From Brienomyrus brachyistius (taxonomy: Eukaryota; Chordata; Actinopteri; Osteoglossiformes; Mormyridae): a stretch of 64,000 bases of DNA. Location: NCBI RefSeq assembly GCF_023856365.1, contig NW_026042482.1, positions 124,001-188,000 of the forward strand. The letters run 5' to 3'. The notes under the pieces were generated by a model. It had not been told where the DNA came from. It did not search any database and was given only the letters and a program-made list of their open reading frames with translations. The translations under genes and the position numbers were made by a program. Below, piece after piece: positions 12,275 through 36,323 of the stretch. Within the stretch, counting starts at the first letter, position 1; every line of letters starts with the position of its first letter.

Positions 12275-12875
12275 ATAACTAACATAAGACAGACATTACA
12301 CCTAACAAACAATAAACACGAAATAACGGAGTGGACACAAACAATGTAATCATGAAAATGCAATGACCAGATTTAAAATGAGTAACCTTAAAAGGGAAAA
12401 TACTGTTCTGCAATGCAAGCAATTTTGCAAAAAATCTTATCTAGCTCTGATTTAAAAGAACCCAGGGTTTTAGCTTGTGTTACAATAACAGGAAGACTAT
12501 TCCATACTCTAACTACACGCTGTGTACAGAAATGCTTCATCAAATTCGTTTTAAAATGTTCTCCAGCTAATTTCCACTTATGGCCACGAGTTCTGGTATT
12601 TAAACTAACATTGAAATAGTCATTTGGCTGAAAAGCATCCAGACCTGTTAGAATCTTAAACACCTGGATTATGTCCCCCCTTAGTCTCCTTTGCTCGAGG
12701 CTAAACAGATTCAGCTCAGCTAACCTCTCCTCATTAGACATTCCTCTAAGACCAGGAATCATTCTCGTTGCCCTACGTTGCACCTTTTCCAAGGCAGCAA
12801 TGTCCTTCTTAAGGTATGGTAACCAAACCCGCACACAATATTCTAGGTGGGGTCTTACCAAGGAATTATGTTATC
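12275..12875 (-). mobile_element. LINE reverse-transcriptase C-terminal fragment
   Basis: The minus-strand frame 12,861-12,388 (157 codons) has the hallmark post-polymerase region of CR1/L2/Rex-type LINE reverse transcriptases: RPHLEYC near its start, a LEKVQRRATRMIPGL stretch, a LNLFSLEQRRLRGDI stretch, and RVWNSLP before the C-terminus. It begins inside the protein, so this is a 5'-truncated insertion with 3' UTR sequence down to about 12,275. Clade assignment is uncertain. Confidence 0.8.
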
Positions 12876-12881
12876 GTAGCA

Positions 12882-13289
12882 TCACTTGCCTTGTCTTAAA
12901 CTCCACACACCTAGAGATGCAATGTGCCTTCTCGCGTGGTGTTCCTGCAGAGGGAGTCTGTGAGTGCTGGAGATTGGGGGAGGGGGCAGTGTGGCTATGT
13001 CTGCTCTGTGTTCCTCCAGACGAGCAAAGAAGCTGTTTAGCTCCTTTGCTAAAAGGGCGTTGCTGTTAACAGTGACGGTGTTGTTGCCTTTGAAGTTTGT
13101 AATGTGTTGTATTCCCTGCCACACCCACTGTGGGTTGTTGTATGTGAAGTAGACCTCTATTTTCTGTTTCTCTGCCTGCCTGGCAACCTTGATGCCCCTA
13201 TTCAGGTTAGCTCTGGCTGCACTCTGTGTTCTTGACTGCGCTGTCTTGTCCTGTAGTATTGTATTGTTGCTCTTGTGTTTATCTTGCAC
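12882..13289 (-). mobile_element. Second LINE fragment (linker between endonuclease and RT)
   Basis: The minus-strand frame (135 codons) contains ARQAEKQKIEVYF, NPQWVWQGIQHITNFKG and ELNSFFARLEEH. This is the recognisable inter-domain region found upstream of the reverse transcriptase in many fish LINEs. It abuts a different LINE C-terminus at 12.86 kb in the same orientation. The register changes between them, so these are probably two insertions or a deleted one. Confidence 0.65.
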
Positions 13290-13613
13290 TTTCTCCCTCT
13301 GTTTGTGCTCCTTTCACTCTGTATAGTTCTATCTTGCCCGCACTTGTGTCATCTTGTGTTGTTTCTGTTTTTCTTCTTTGTCTTGCACCGTGGTCCAGGA
13401 GGAACAATGTTTCCTTTCACTGTGTACTGTGTATATTGCTGAAATAACAATAAACCCACTTGACCACCTGCCTCGATTCATCCTGAAGAGTTTTCCAATG
13501 TTGTTCAAAGGTCTGTTTGTTTCGGGTGAAGGACACGCCCCTGGACGTGCTGGATAAGGGGACCACAGATCAGTGTCCTCAGTCCTGCTTCTCCCTTCAA
13601 AGCTGAGAGGAAG

Positions 13614-14911
13614 ATGACCCGCCTGCTGGTTCTGGTTTTGGCTTATGGAGCTCTGCTTATCTCCACAGAGGCCCAGCAAGATTACCACAGTCTCCCTGCA
13701 CTCTACAAGACGGCCATTAAACTCGCAGTCGAAAATGCTCATCAAGGAACCCGTCAGCACATGAATTTCTATAACATCCAGGGCCGTCCGAAGGTAACTG
13801 CTGAGAAAGTGTTTACAAAAGTGTGAAACTTTCATCATCTGCAAGCTGAACTAATGAGAATCACATTGATTTTGATGTTTTAATTTCAATGCATATGATG
13901 CTTAATGTCTCTTCACAATGAAAGTGATGGTTGTATATCTCAGCCCTGGTCAATTTTACCTTCTCACAGTTTCTCTCTGAATCTGCTGCAGTCAAGTCTG
14001 TGACAGTTTGCCATTTTTTGGGTGATTATTGTTTGTTATATTGCCTTTAAAACAGTTGTAGGCAATTTTGTATATAACGTGTTTATGTGATTTAGATCAG
14101 CAGTGAATACATTGACATTGAGATTCTCTTGAGAGCAACAAAATGTCCAAAGTCAACTGCAACAGACCATCGGGCTGACTGTATTTTCATGGACAAGAGG
14201 GTAAGTAAAGAGTCACTGTGACTGTGAGCATTGGACATATCAGTTAGCAAATTAATTTAGGTTCATGTTAACTTTTTTGATGCCCTGCGGAGGAAAGTTA
14301 GCCAACAATAAAGTAACAAATAGATAGGTGGCCTCAAACAGCCAGTTCCATCACCTTATTCTCAAATTTTAGTAGGTTTACAGGCTTAAAGGCTGGATTA
14401 CCAGGCAGTTGAAATCAGCCTTAAATGGCAGTGTGGTGTTTTGTGGTGAAAGGGCAATTAAATCTGGTCAGAGCAGGGTAGATGCGCAGTGTGAATTACC
14501 CTTTAAATTTACCTCTTTAAATAGTGAACTACAGGACCACTTAGCTTGATCGGAGGACAGTATTTTAATACAGAGCAGTGTTCAGTTAAACGGGATTTGT
14601 TGTTCATACTTTTAGATGAACTTGCTTTGTATAATATAGCCTTAAGGTGACCCTGCTTTGGAAGCTCTTTCCTCTAAAATTGTTCTGTGTCATTAAACCC
14701 TGCAGTCCAGCAGCTCTGCCTTAAATCTTTAGATATATCTTTACTACACCTTCTCTCACTGTATTTATTGCCCACCACTCTTTAAATACTGTTTTTGTGT
14801 GTCTGTGTGTTTTTGCAGCCATTCATTAACTGTAGAGTTTGCAGCAGACGGTCTGGTAATAATCTTACACATCCATCAATTGACTGTGTACCAAACAAGA
14901 AAGTGGATGAA
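13614..14911 (+). CDS. Secreted cystatin-fold protein, chemerin/cathelicidin-like (3 exons, 3' end not found)
   Basis: Three in-phase exons: 13614-13793 (60 codons), 14096-14200 (35) and 14819-14911 (31), each with AG/GT(A)AG splice sites. Residues 1-21 form a signal peptide (MTRLLVLVLAYGALLISTEA). The mature part has an amphipathic helix (LYKTAIKLAVENA), a strand region (EYIDIEILLRATKCP), then spaced cysteines (KCP, ADC, INCRVC, DCV). That layout is typical of the cystatin-like fold of cathelicidin propeptides and chemerin (RARRES2), which are secreted immune proteins. No stop codon is reached; a last exon must follow 14911 but I could not identify it. The 13614 start has the signal peptide and is preceded by an in-frame-independent leader. 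Chemerin-like is my preference over cathelicidin, moderately held. Confidence 0.55.
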
Positions 14912-15650
14912 GTAAGTGTAGAGAGTCTTAGCATTATGGAAATGTAACAGGTGTGTGAATTGTGTCTAAACATGTGGTTAAACTTTGATTGTGTTTGTAC
15001 ATGCAAAAATTTGATCAGAGTACTGTTTATTAATGACAAGGTTACTTTTAATCTGAACAACAGTGGCAGCACCAGGGAAAAGCTTGGGGGGGGGGCTCTA
15101 GCTCCTCCTCCAATGACCATAGTACCCCCACAGCACCCCCAAAATATTGGTTTCATTTTTTCTTTAACTATCTGTAAAATCTGTATATTGTGTAAGACAT
15201 TTTTGCGGTTTTTATAGCATACTTGTAGTGTATTTTTTCTTCAAAGTACACATAGAGGCTCTGTGAGCTAGACGTTAGAATTTCATATTTTATCATATTT
15301 TATCCATGCTGTAGCTTATCGTGCTGTGTGCTTCTATACAGCATCTACATAAGCTGAAAAGCTAAAGCACCCGCTCTAAATAATCTCACTCCCCTATAGC
15401 ACCTGTAGCATTAAGTCACTGGCGCTGCCACTGCTGAATAAACGACTCCAATCTGACTAAACCGCTTAACTTTTCCTCCCCATGTTACATTTCAGGACAA
15501 ATGACGTAATATGTGTCCTTCTGATAAACCTCCTCTCAGATCTAAAACTGCCTTGGCTTCCAAGGACACTAAAGAAGCTGAAGGAGACTGTCTGGGCTGT
15601 TTCTGATGGCTGATGGTCCTGCAATGTGGACCAGAGGAGGAAACTGGAAG
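14912..15650. other. Intronic/intergenic DNA with poly-G tract
   Basis: Follows the third exon of the cystatin-fold gene. Contains GCTTGGGGGGGGGG at about 15,080 in an old interspersed repeat, and no convincing final exon. Confidence 0.35.
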
Positions 15651-15654
15651 GGAA

Positions 15655-15815
15655 AATGCTTTGCTTTATATCATGCCCACCCAAAGCCCCCAGTGAGTAA
15701 GCCATAGGCGCCGATAGCATGGAAAAACTCCCAAGAAGGAAGAAACCTTGGGAGGGACCAAACTCAAAGGGGGAGCCCATCCTCCTGGGGCCGGCAAAGT
15801 GTAGGTGCAGGATCA
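15655..15815. repeat. Interspersed repeat ('GGGGGAGCCCATCCTCC' family), copy 2
   Basis: Contains AAAAACTCCCAAGAAGG, AGAAACCTTGGGAGGGACC and AAAGGGGGAGCCCATCCTCC, in the same order as the copy near 8.2 kb. This is a dispersed fish repeat; its family name is unknown to me. Confidence 0.55.
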
Positions 15816-16790
15816 CAAAAAACTTAACGAGAGAATTCGACTGTCCCTCACAAAAACTGTAAAGTTTTAGTGGCTAAATTGCTTTTTCTATGCCTTTTCA
15901 AACAGGAGGAGATTTGTTTGGCTATATGTAGAAATTTTCTATACAATTTAGACAGCACAGAATCATTAACCTACTTTAATGAATTTATTTATACAACCAC
16001 ATATTTCACACATTTTGACATCAGTCATGCAGTGAAGATACAGTCTCTTTATTTCTTGACGCCAACCCTCCCCATTAATCCGGGCTTGGGACCGACACCT
16101 AGTTGAGCTGGCTTGCTCCCTTAAGTGGCTGGGTTAGGCTAAACTATGTACATATTTATAAAGACTACAATAAATTTATAAAGACCTCCCTAAATATGTA
16201 GTCTAACAAAACACAGTTTAAAGAAGGTAGCCTACCTGGTAAACAAAGAAATTAAAAGGCCCACAGCATATAATCGGGCTATATTCCAAGCAGTTTTTAA
16301 GAACGTAACCTACATGGCGAAATTGAATTACTTTCTGGACCAACAAACGCAACCAGGCATGAACATTATGCACCTTCCTAGTCTTGATGTAAGTCGTCCT
16401 ACAGATGAGGACGTTAGGCAGCCTTTAGATCCGACCCATCATGCACTGCAGTTTTTTGCAAATTCCTCAGACGGAAAACCATTAAATACCTCTTCTATTA
16501 CCTTATATTACCTTATATTCATGTAATAAATATACAAATATCAATTAGTTGGAAATCAGCCAGACAGACGTAATTACTACAAATGGTTTCCACTGTATTT
16601 GTGACTCTGAGTGCCGCAGGCTTGGATGCAGTGCCGCACCATTTTGTAAGGCATGCACTGGCCAATCATGTAGCACTTCTCTCAGAAATATTAATGAGAC
16701 ATCACCTACCACCCTGCAAAAAAGAAATTTGCCGCTTGTCCCCCTGCACATGAGCCAACTTGGCTGCGTCAACCAGCGGAGCTCCGGAGC
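15816..16790. other. No supported feature
   Basis: AT-rich sequence. The open frame at 16,549-16,860 is cysteine-rich at its start but lacks a signal peptide and a recognisable domain. Its 3' part overlaps the transposase-like piece at 16.8 kb in another frame. Confidence 0.35.
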
Positions 16791-16798
16791 CTCTGGAG

Positions 16799-16890
16799 AA
16801 ACACGCGGCAAAAAAGGCTCGCATGCGGTCTTCCAAAGTTTGGGAATACTTCAGTCATGACACCTTTTCTGCGCCTCTACTGTAGCTGGC
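16799..16890 (+). pseudogene. Possible hAT transposase N-terminus (BED-finger start)
   Basis: One frame reads ...KKARMRSSKVWEYFSHD and then a stop. SSKVW.YF is the usual opening of the BED zinc finger in hAT-family transposases. Only this opening survives before the stop codon, so it is at most a short decayed remnant. Confidence 0.35.
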
Positions 16891-17528
16891 GTTAATGATG
16901 CTGTTTCAGCCATTTTATATTTTCTGTTTACTTATTCTGTCATGTAAGACTGAGACAAATTATCGTTTACGACAATTCTTACACACTGTAGCCTGACTTG
17001 CTGACTTAAGTAAGTTTAACTATAAGCTACCTTTGCTAGTGTTTGTGAATAACATGTTTCTCTAGTTATGAAATTATTCCATGTTTTAGCATCTGTTTCA
17101 ACATTAAAGTCAAATTGGTATACTGAAATATATAAAAACTATTGAACTATTAACTTAAGTCTAACATAGAAAATCCTACTGAATCTCTTAAGATTTTCCT
17201 TTTTTGTTAATGCACTAATGTTTAAGAAGTGTCTTAATAAATTGAATTTCAGATTTGTGTGTGGGTGGGAGTGGGTGAATTGTATTAAATTCATACATTC
17301 ATTCTTTTGGCTCAGACATTACTGACCTAAAACAAATTGAGGCATTGGGTAAGTGCTTAAATTAGCTACTAAATGGCAAAAAATATTCTAAATATCACAT
17401 TTTCCATTCTTCGGTATAATTTTAACGAATCACCTATGCTGCCAAACATTAACGCATAGATTGTCACAACACTCTATGTTTTAGTTCTTCTTTATGTGTA
17501 TAGGACGGTGTGATGGTTCTGGTGGTGG

Positions 17529-17795
17529 GTGTGGCCGACGCTGCTCGCGATGTTTGGCTATGCTGCAGTCCCAGGGACCAAGTTGGAACACATTTCCACC
17601 TTCAAGCTTAGGTGGAAAAACGGCACCGAGACCCAGCAGCAGGACAACTTCACTTGTCCAGACAACCAGCCCTGCTTCATCATTGAAGTAAGCCCTGTGA
17701 ACAGGAGCGAGATGTACTTCTGCAGTGGATGTTATAGCGGAAAGAACATCCCCATCCTCACGTCTGCCGGAGTGCCCCCTCAAGTGGGTGTGTGA
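17529..17795 (+). CDS. Ig-like exon-sized open frame
   Basis: The open frame contains KLRWKNGTETQQQ, NFTCPDNQPCF and SPVNRSEMYFCSGC. This resembles an Ig-like strand C (LRW), a first cysteine, and the terminal (S)xMYFC motif preceding the second disulfide cysteine. A pyrimidine-rich AG (about 17,503) lies upstream. Possible donors are GTAAGC near 17,687 and GTGGGT near 17,784. It may be one exon of an Ig-superfamily immune receptor or a degenerate copy. The gene is not identified. It could also be downstream of the chemerin-like gene by chance. Confidence 0.25.
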   Translation: MWPTLLAMFGYAAVPGTKLEHISTFKLRWKNGTETQQQDNFTCPDNQPCFIIEVSPVNRSEMYFCSGCYSGKNIPILTSAGVPPQVGV

Positions 17796-17837
17796 CTTAA
17801 CTCGATGGATGAATTGGACAGAATGTACTGTTACTAG

Positions 17838-18470
17838 AGGTCGACCGATATGGGTTTTTCAATAGCCGATGCCGATATTTAGGAGTCAGGGTCAGGCGAT
17901 GGCCGATATATGCTGCTGATTTTTTTTGGCCGATAATTGGACGTTTTCCCCTCTATTTGCATGGTAAAATATCACACTAATAATAACAAACGATACACAA
18001 AATTTCTCAATTTAGCATTTATTGAATACTCAACTTGGAAACAATAACACATTTATAAACAATAAAAATAGCAGCATCAGAATCTCTGTTAGTGCACAAT
18101 ATAGCAGCAAACTCCTCATGTTTGACGGAAGGAAATTTGTAAACAATACAAAAAGGAATAAGCATGTTATCTTCAGTTGTAATCCCACTTCCAGTCCCTG
18201 AGTCTTACTCACCACACTCATACTTCACAGCAATCAGACAGCAGTTAATTAACCAGAAGAGAAAAATGCAAAAACACAACAGAACTTGTAAATAATAACA
18301 AACTAATAGACAATAAAAATAGCAGCATCAGAATCTCTATTAGTGCCAAATATAGCAGCAAACTCCTCATGTCTGACGGAAGGAAAATTTGTAAATACAC
18401 AAAGGAATGAGCACATCTTCAGTTTTAATCCCATTTCCAGTCCCTGAGTCTTCCTCATCCCACAAGCAGG
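17838..18470. repeat. Interspersed element with 'GGTCGACCGATA' start and internal tandem duplication
   Basis: Starts AGAGGTCGACCGATATGGG, followed by several GCCGAT words, a pattern seen in dispersed fish repeats. Two direct copies of a ~245-bp body follow (about 18,050-18,215 and 18,300-18,465), sharing AATAGCAGCATCAGAATCTC and CAGTCCCTGAGTCTT. No protein is encoded. Superfamily not assigned. Confidence 0.6.
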
Positions 18471-19765
18471 CAAGGCATGTCACCCCGGTTGTGTGACACT
18501 TATTTTATATAATAAAATAAGTGCCCCCTGCGGCCCCAGAGCCCGAGCAGCCGTCTCCGCTGCCTGCAGCTACCGCGCCCACGTCCGAGGCGCTTTCCCT
18601 GCCTGCAGCTCCCGGGCAGGCGCCCCCTCTGCAGCCTGCAGCTCCAGTCCCTGGCCCCACTCCAGTCCCTTCTCCCCCTGTGACTCTGGTACCCTCACCC
18701 CGACGAGCCCGACCCCGCCACGGGTCCTTATGTCTGTGTCCCATAAGGGGAGAGGACACAGACGCACGGCTGGGGTCCCACCCGCCCAGCCCCCTGGCTC
18801 GCCCTCCCTCGCCGGCGCTAGGGCTTGGTCGGCGCCTGCGGGTCCTGGCCCTCCGGGTCGGCTGTCGTCTGCGGGTCCCCCTCCGCGGCCTCGTCGCCCT
18901 GCCTCGGTCCCTCCTCCGGCGTCTTATCGGTTGCCTGCGGGCCCCCCGACGGCGGCTCCTCATTCGCCTGCTGGTCCTCCCGCTCTGGCGTGTCGGAGGA
19001 CGTCGCCGTCTGCTGCGGCTCCCCCTCTCTCCTTGCCCTCGCCAGGGTCCCTTCCAGCTCCTTCGTCCCCTTCCCTGGTCTCCCCTCCGACTCCCTCCTT
19101 CGTCCCTGCGTCTGTCCCTCACCCCGTCTCCTCGGCCCCTCCGGCTCCGGCCTCCCGGCCGCCTGCAGCCCTTCCGGCTGCCTCCCGTCGCCCGCTGGGT
19201 CTCCCTCGGGCTCCTCTTGGTTCCCCCTCCTTCTCTCCCTGGCCTCCCGTCTTTGTCCCTCCTGCCTCTGCTCCCCCTCGCTTTGTTCCTCCTGTCTCTG
19301 TCCCTCCTCTCTTTGTCCCTCGTCCCTCTGGCTTCTGCTCCTCTTTCCCCGATGTTCCCTTCGTTCACTCCCGGTCCTTTTGTCCTGCCTGTTCCCTCCG
19401 TGTCCCCCTTTCTGATCTGTTTCTCTGCCTTTCCTGTCTTATGTCAAGTCTTGTCCTGGCTCCTTCCCCTGTGCCAGTTCTGTCTGTCCGTTCTGTTCCC
19501 TGTCCCTCATTAATGAGGTTTTATATAGATATACATATATGCCCGGCTTGTCCGCTCCTCGTGTGTGCCACGCCCCCTGATTACCCACGTGTGCTTCCCT
19601 GATCGTCTCCTGCTTTGCCCGATTACTTTGATTAGTCATGACCTATTTTAAGTTCTGGTCTTACCTGTTTGCCCTGTCCGTCATTGTAGTTTGTCAATGC
19701 CTGCGTTCCGTCCTGCTCTACCCGCTCCGTTTCCCCGATTAAAGACCCGTTTTCACAAACACAAA
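18465..19765 (+). mobile_element. GC-rich, proline-rich ORF and 3' end of a retroelement
   Basis: A 369-codon + frame (18,493-19,602) is almost entirely Pro/Ser/Ala/Arg with no folded domain. All three + frames stay open because of the C-rich, CpG-rich composition, so coding is doubtful. It then runs into CACGCCCCCTGATTACCC, TATTTTAAGTTCTGG..., and ends GATTAAAGACCCG. That layout resembles the 3' end of fish LTR retroelements (low-complexity tail plus LTR with an ATTAAA signal). The composition differs sharply from the AT-rich neighbours. The left edge (18,465-18,512) carries a 45-bp word shared with the satellite at 58.8-61.1 kb. Confidence 0.45.
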
Positions 19766-19767
19766 AA

Positions 19768-22700
19768 ATTGGTTCAGATAGGCGACGGACAATCTGATTG
19801 GTTCAGATAGGCGACGGACAATCTGATTGGTTCAGATAGGCGACGGACAATCTGATTGGTTCAGATAGGCGACGGACAATCTGATTGGTTCAGATAGGCG
19901 ACGGACAATCTGATTGGTTCAGATAGGCGACGGACAATCTGATTGGTTCAGATAGGCGACGGACAATCTGATTGGTTCAGATAGGCGACGGACAATCTGA
20001 TTGGTTCAGATAGGCGACGGACAATCTGATTGGTTCAGATAGGCGACGGACAATCTGATTGGCTCAGATAGGCGACGGACAATCTGATTGGCTCAGATAG
20101 GCGACGGACAATCTGATTGGCTCAGATAGGCGACGGACAATCTGATTGGCTCAGATAGGCGACGGACAATCTGATTGGCTCAGATAGGCGACGGACAATC
20201 TGATTGGCTCAGATAGGCGACGGACAATCTGATTGGCTCAGATAGGCGACGGACAATCTGATTGGCTCAGATAGGCGACGGACAATCTGATTGGCTCAGA
20301 TAGGCGACGGACAATCTGATTGGCTCAGATAGGCGACGGACAATCTGATTGGCTCAGATAGGCGACGGACAATCTGATTGGCTCAGATAGGCGACGGACA
20401 ATCTGATTGGCTCAGATAGGCGACGGACAATCTGATTGGCTCAGATAGGCGACGGACAATCTGATTGGCTCAGATAGGCGACGGACAATCTGATTGGCTC
20501 AGATAGGCGACGGACAATCTGATTGGCTCAGATAGGCGACGGACAATCTGATTGGCTCAGATAGGCGACGGACAATCTGATTGGCTCAGATAGGCGACGG
20601 ACAATCTGATTGGCTCAGATAGGCGACGGACAATCTGATTGGCTCAGATAGGCGACGGACAATCTGATTGGCTCAGATAGGCGACGGACAATCTGATTGG
20701 CTCAGATAGGCGACGGACAATCTGATTGGCTCAGATAGGCGACGGACAATCTGATTGGCTCAGATAGGCGACGGACAATCTGATTGGCTCAGATAGGCGA
20801 CGGACAATCTGATTGGCTCAGATAGGCGACGGACAATCTGATTGGCTCAGATAGGCGACGGACAATCTGATTGGCTCAGATAGGCGACGGACAATCTGAT
20901 TGGCTCAGATAGGCGACGGACAATCTGATTGGCTCAGATAGGCGACGGACAATCTGATTGGCTCAGATAGGCGACGGACAATCTGATTGGCTCAGATAGG
21001 CGACGGACAATCTGATTGGCTCAGATAGGCGACGGACAATCTGATTGGCTCAGATAGGCGACGGACAATCTGATTGGCTCAGATAGGCGACGGACAATCT
21101 GATTGGCTCAGATAGGCGACGGACAATCTGATTGGCTCAGATAGGCGACGGACAATCTGATTGGCTCAGATAGGCGACGGACAATCTGATTGGCTCAGAT
21201 AGGCGACGGACAATCTGATTGGCTCAGATAGGCGACGGACAATCTGATTGGCTCAGATAGGCGACGGACAATCTGATTGGCTCAGATAGGCGACGGACAA
21301 TCTGATTGGCTCAGATAGGCGACGGACAATCTGATTGGCTCAGATAGGCGACGGACAATCTGATTGGCTCAGATAGGCGACGGACAATCTGATTGGCTCA
21401 GATAGGCGACGGACAATCTGATTGGCTCAGATAGGCGACGGACAATCTGATTGGCTCAGATAGGCGACGGACAATCTGATTGGCTCAGATAGGCGACGGA
21501 CAATCTGATTGGCTCAGATAGGCGACGGACAATCTGATTGGCTCAGATAGGCGACGGACAATCTGATTGGCTCAGATAGGCGACGGACAATCTGATTGGC
21601 TCAGATAGGCGACGGACAATCTGATTGGCTCAGATAGGCGACGGACAATCTGATTGGCTCAGATAGGCGACGGACAATCTGATTGGCTCAGATAGGCGAC
21701 GGACAATCTGATTGGCTCAGATAGGCGACGGACAATCTGATTGGCTCAGATAGGCGACGGACAATCTGATTGGCTCAGATAGGCGACGGACAATCTGATT
21801 GGCTCAGATAGGCGACGGACAATCTGATTGGCTCAGATAGGCGACGGACAATCTGATTGGCTCAGATAGGCGACGGACAATCTGATTGGCTCAGATAGGC
21901 GACGGACAATCTGATTGGCTCAGATAGGCGACGGACAATCTGATTGGCTCAGATAGGCGACGGACAATCTGATTGGCTCAGATAGGCGACGGACAATCTG
22001 ATTGGCTCAGATAGGCGACGGACAATCTGATTGGCTCAGATAGGCGACGGACAATCTGATTGGCTCAGATAGGCGACGGACAATCTGATTGGCTCAGATA
22101 GGCGACGGACAATCTGATTGGCTCAGATAGGCGACGGACAATCTGATTGGCTCAGATAGGCGACGGACAATCTGATTGGCTCAGATAGGCGACGGACAAT
22201 CTGATTGGCTCAGATAGGCGACGGACAATCTGATTGGCTCAGATAGGCGACGGACAATCTGATTGGCTCAGATAGGCGACGGACAATCTGATTGGCTCAG
22301 ATAGGCGACGGACAATCTGATTGGCTCAGATAGGCGACGGACAATCTGATTGGCTCAGATAGGCGACGGACAATCTGATTGGCTCAGATAGGCGACGGAC
22401 AATCTGATTGGCTCAGATAGGCGACGGACAATCTGATTGGCTCAGATAGGCGACGGACAATCTGATTGGCTCAGATAGGCGACGGACAATCTGATTGGCT
22501 CAGATAGGCGACGGACAATCTGATTGGCTCAGATAGGCGACGGACAATCTGATTGGCTCAGATAGGCGACGGACAATCTGATTGGCTCAGATAGGCGACG
22601 GACAATCTGATTGGCTCAGATAGGCGACGGACAATCTGATTGGCTCAGATAGGCGACGGACAATCTGATTGGCTCAGATAGGCGACGGACAATCTGATTG

Positions 22701-23165
22701 GCTCAGATAGGCGACGGACAATCTGATTGGCTCAGATAGGCGACGGACAATCTGATTGGCTCAGATAGGCGACGGACAATCTGATTGGCTCAGATAGGCG
22801 ACGGACAATCTGATTGGCTCAGATAGGCGACGGACAATCTGATTGGCTCAGATAGGCGACGGACAATCTGATTGGCTCAGATAGGCGACGGACAATCTGA
22901 TTGGCTCAGATAGGCGACGGACAATCTGATTGGCTCAGATAGGCGACGGACAATCTGATTGGCTCAGATAGGCGACGGACAATCTGATTGGCTCAGATAG
23001 GCGACGGACAATCTGATTGGCTCAGATAGGCGACGGACAATCTGATTGGCTCAGATAGGCGACGGACAATCTGATTGGTTCAGATAGGCGACGGACAATC
23101 TGATTGGTTCAGATAGGCGACGGACAATCTGATTGGTTCAGATAGGCGACGGACAATCTGATTGG
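19768..23165 (+). repeat. 29-bp satellite, left arm (about 117 copies)
   Basis: Perfect head-to-tail 29-bp units containing CAGATAGGCGACGGACAATC and CTGATTGG. Register moves two bases per 60-base line, confirming the 29-bp period. A GGTTCAG variant fills the first ten units (19,771-20,060), GGCTCAG the next 104 (20,061-23,076), and GGTTCAG the last three. Near-zero divergence implies recent amplification or gene conversion. Each unit has two CpGs. Not CRISPR: there are no variable spacers. Confidence 0.98.
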
Positions 23166-23175
23166 TCTATCTGAG
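23166..23175. other. Loop/inversion point of the satellite palindrome
   Basis: The left arm ends CAATCTGATTGG (to 23,165) and the right arm starts CCAATCAGATTG (from 23,176), exact reverse complements. They are separated by TCTATCTGAG. The orientation of the 29-bp unit flips here. Confidence 0.95.
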
Positions 23176-35764
<12,589 letters not shown>

Positions 35765-35910
35765 TTTTCAGTCCGTACTAAAGACGTATTGCAAAATAAG
35801 CAGAGGTCCAACAGTAGGCCTTTGAATGGGCTACAGGCTGCATTGGGTTCTGCTGCTTTTTCTTCCGAGTCGCCTGCCCCTCCTCCCCCGAAGTCATCGG
35901 CTCTTCCTCG
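35765..35910 (-). promoter_or_regulatory. u2af2: u2af2 5' UTR/promoter region
   Basis: The ATG at 35,764-35,762 is preceded on the minus strand by GGACTGAAAA. Upstream sequence becomes GC-richer than the surroundings, without a TATA box near the start. That fits a housekeeping promoter; the exact start site cannot be set. Confidence 0.4.
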
Positions 35911-36308
35911 GTTGTATCACACACAGGTTCGGAAACATTCAATGCGCATTACCGTCCCCTCCTGCACTGGAGGGTTAAGGACAACGTGATTATATCGAAC
36001 CAAAATTGAAATGTGCAAGTTGACTTTCCTAGTTATACGTCTTCATTTTTATTCTGGGTTTAACAACCATGAGTTTATGACGTATTTTACATGATTAGTT
36101 GGCGACTGGACCTTATTGTTTATATCTCTTATTAAGGATCCATCCATCCATACATCAATTATCAAAACCACACACTTACAATCCGAGTCTAGTTTCATAT
36201 GCTGCGCTGCTGAGCGACCCGCAGAATATTATGCATGAGTACAAGTCACAAGCCCCGTTTCCACTAACACGGGGCCGGTTCTAGCTTGGTGCCTTTTGAG
36301 ACCGAGGC

Positions 36309-36313
36309 AAAAA
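36309..36313 (-). terminator. RNA polymerase III terminator (T5)
   Basis: AAAAA on +, so TTTTT on the minus strand, 10 bases past the 3' end of the tRNA-Asp gene. This is the standard Pol III stop signal. Confidence 0.8.
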
Positions 36314-36323
36314 GATGCAGACT

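Noticed and set aside
18493..19602. 369-codon proline-rich protein gene
   Set aside because: All three forward frames are open because of base composition; no domain, no splice structure, and it runs into a retroelement-like 3' end.
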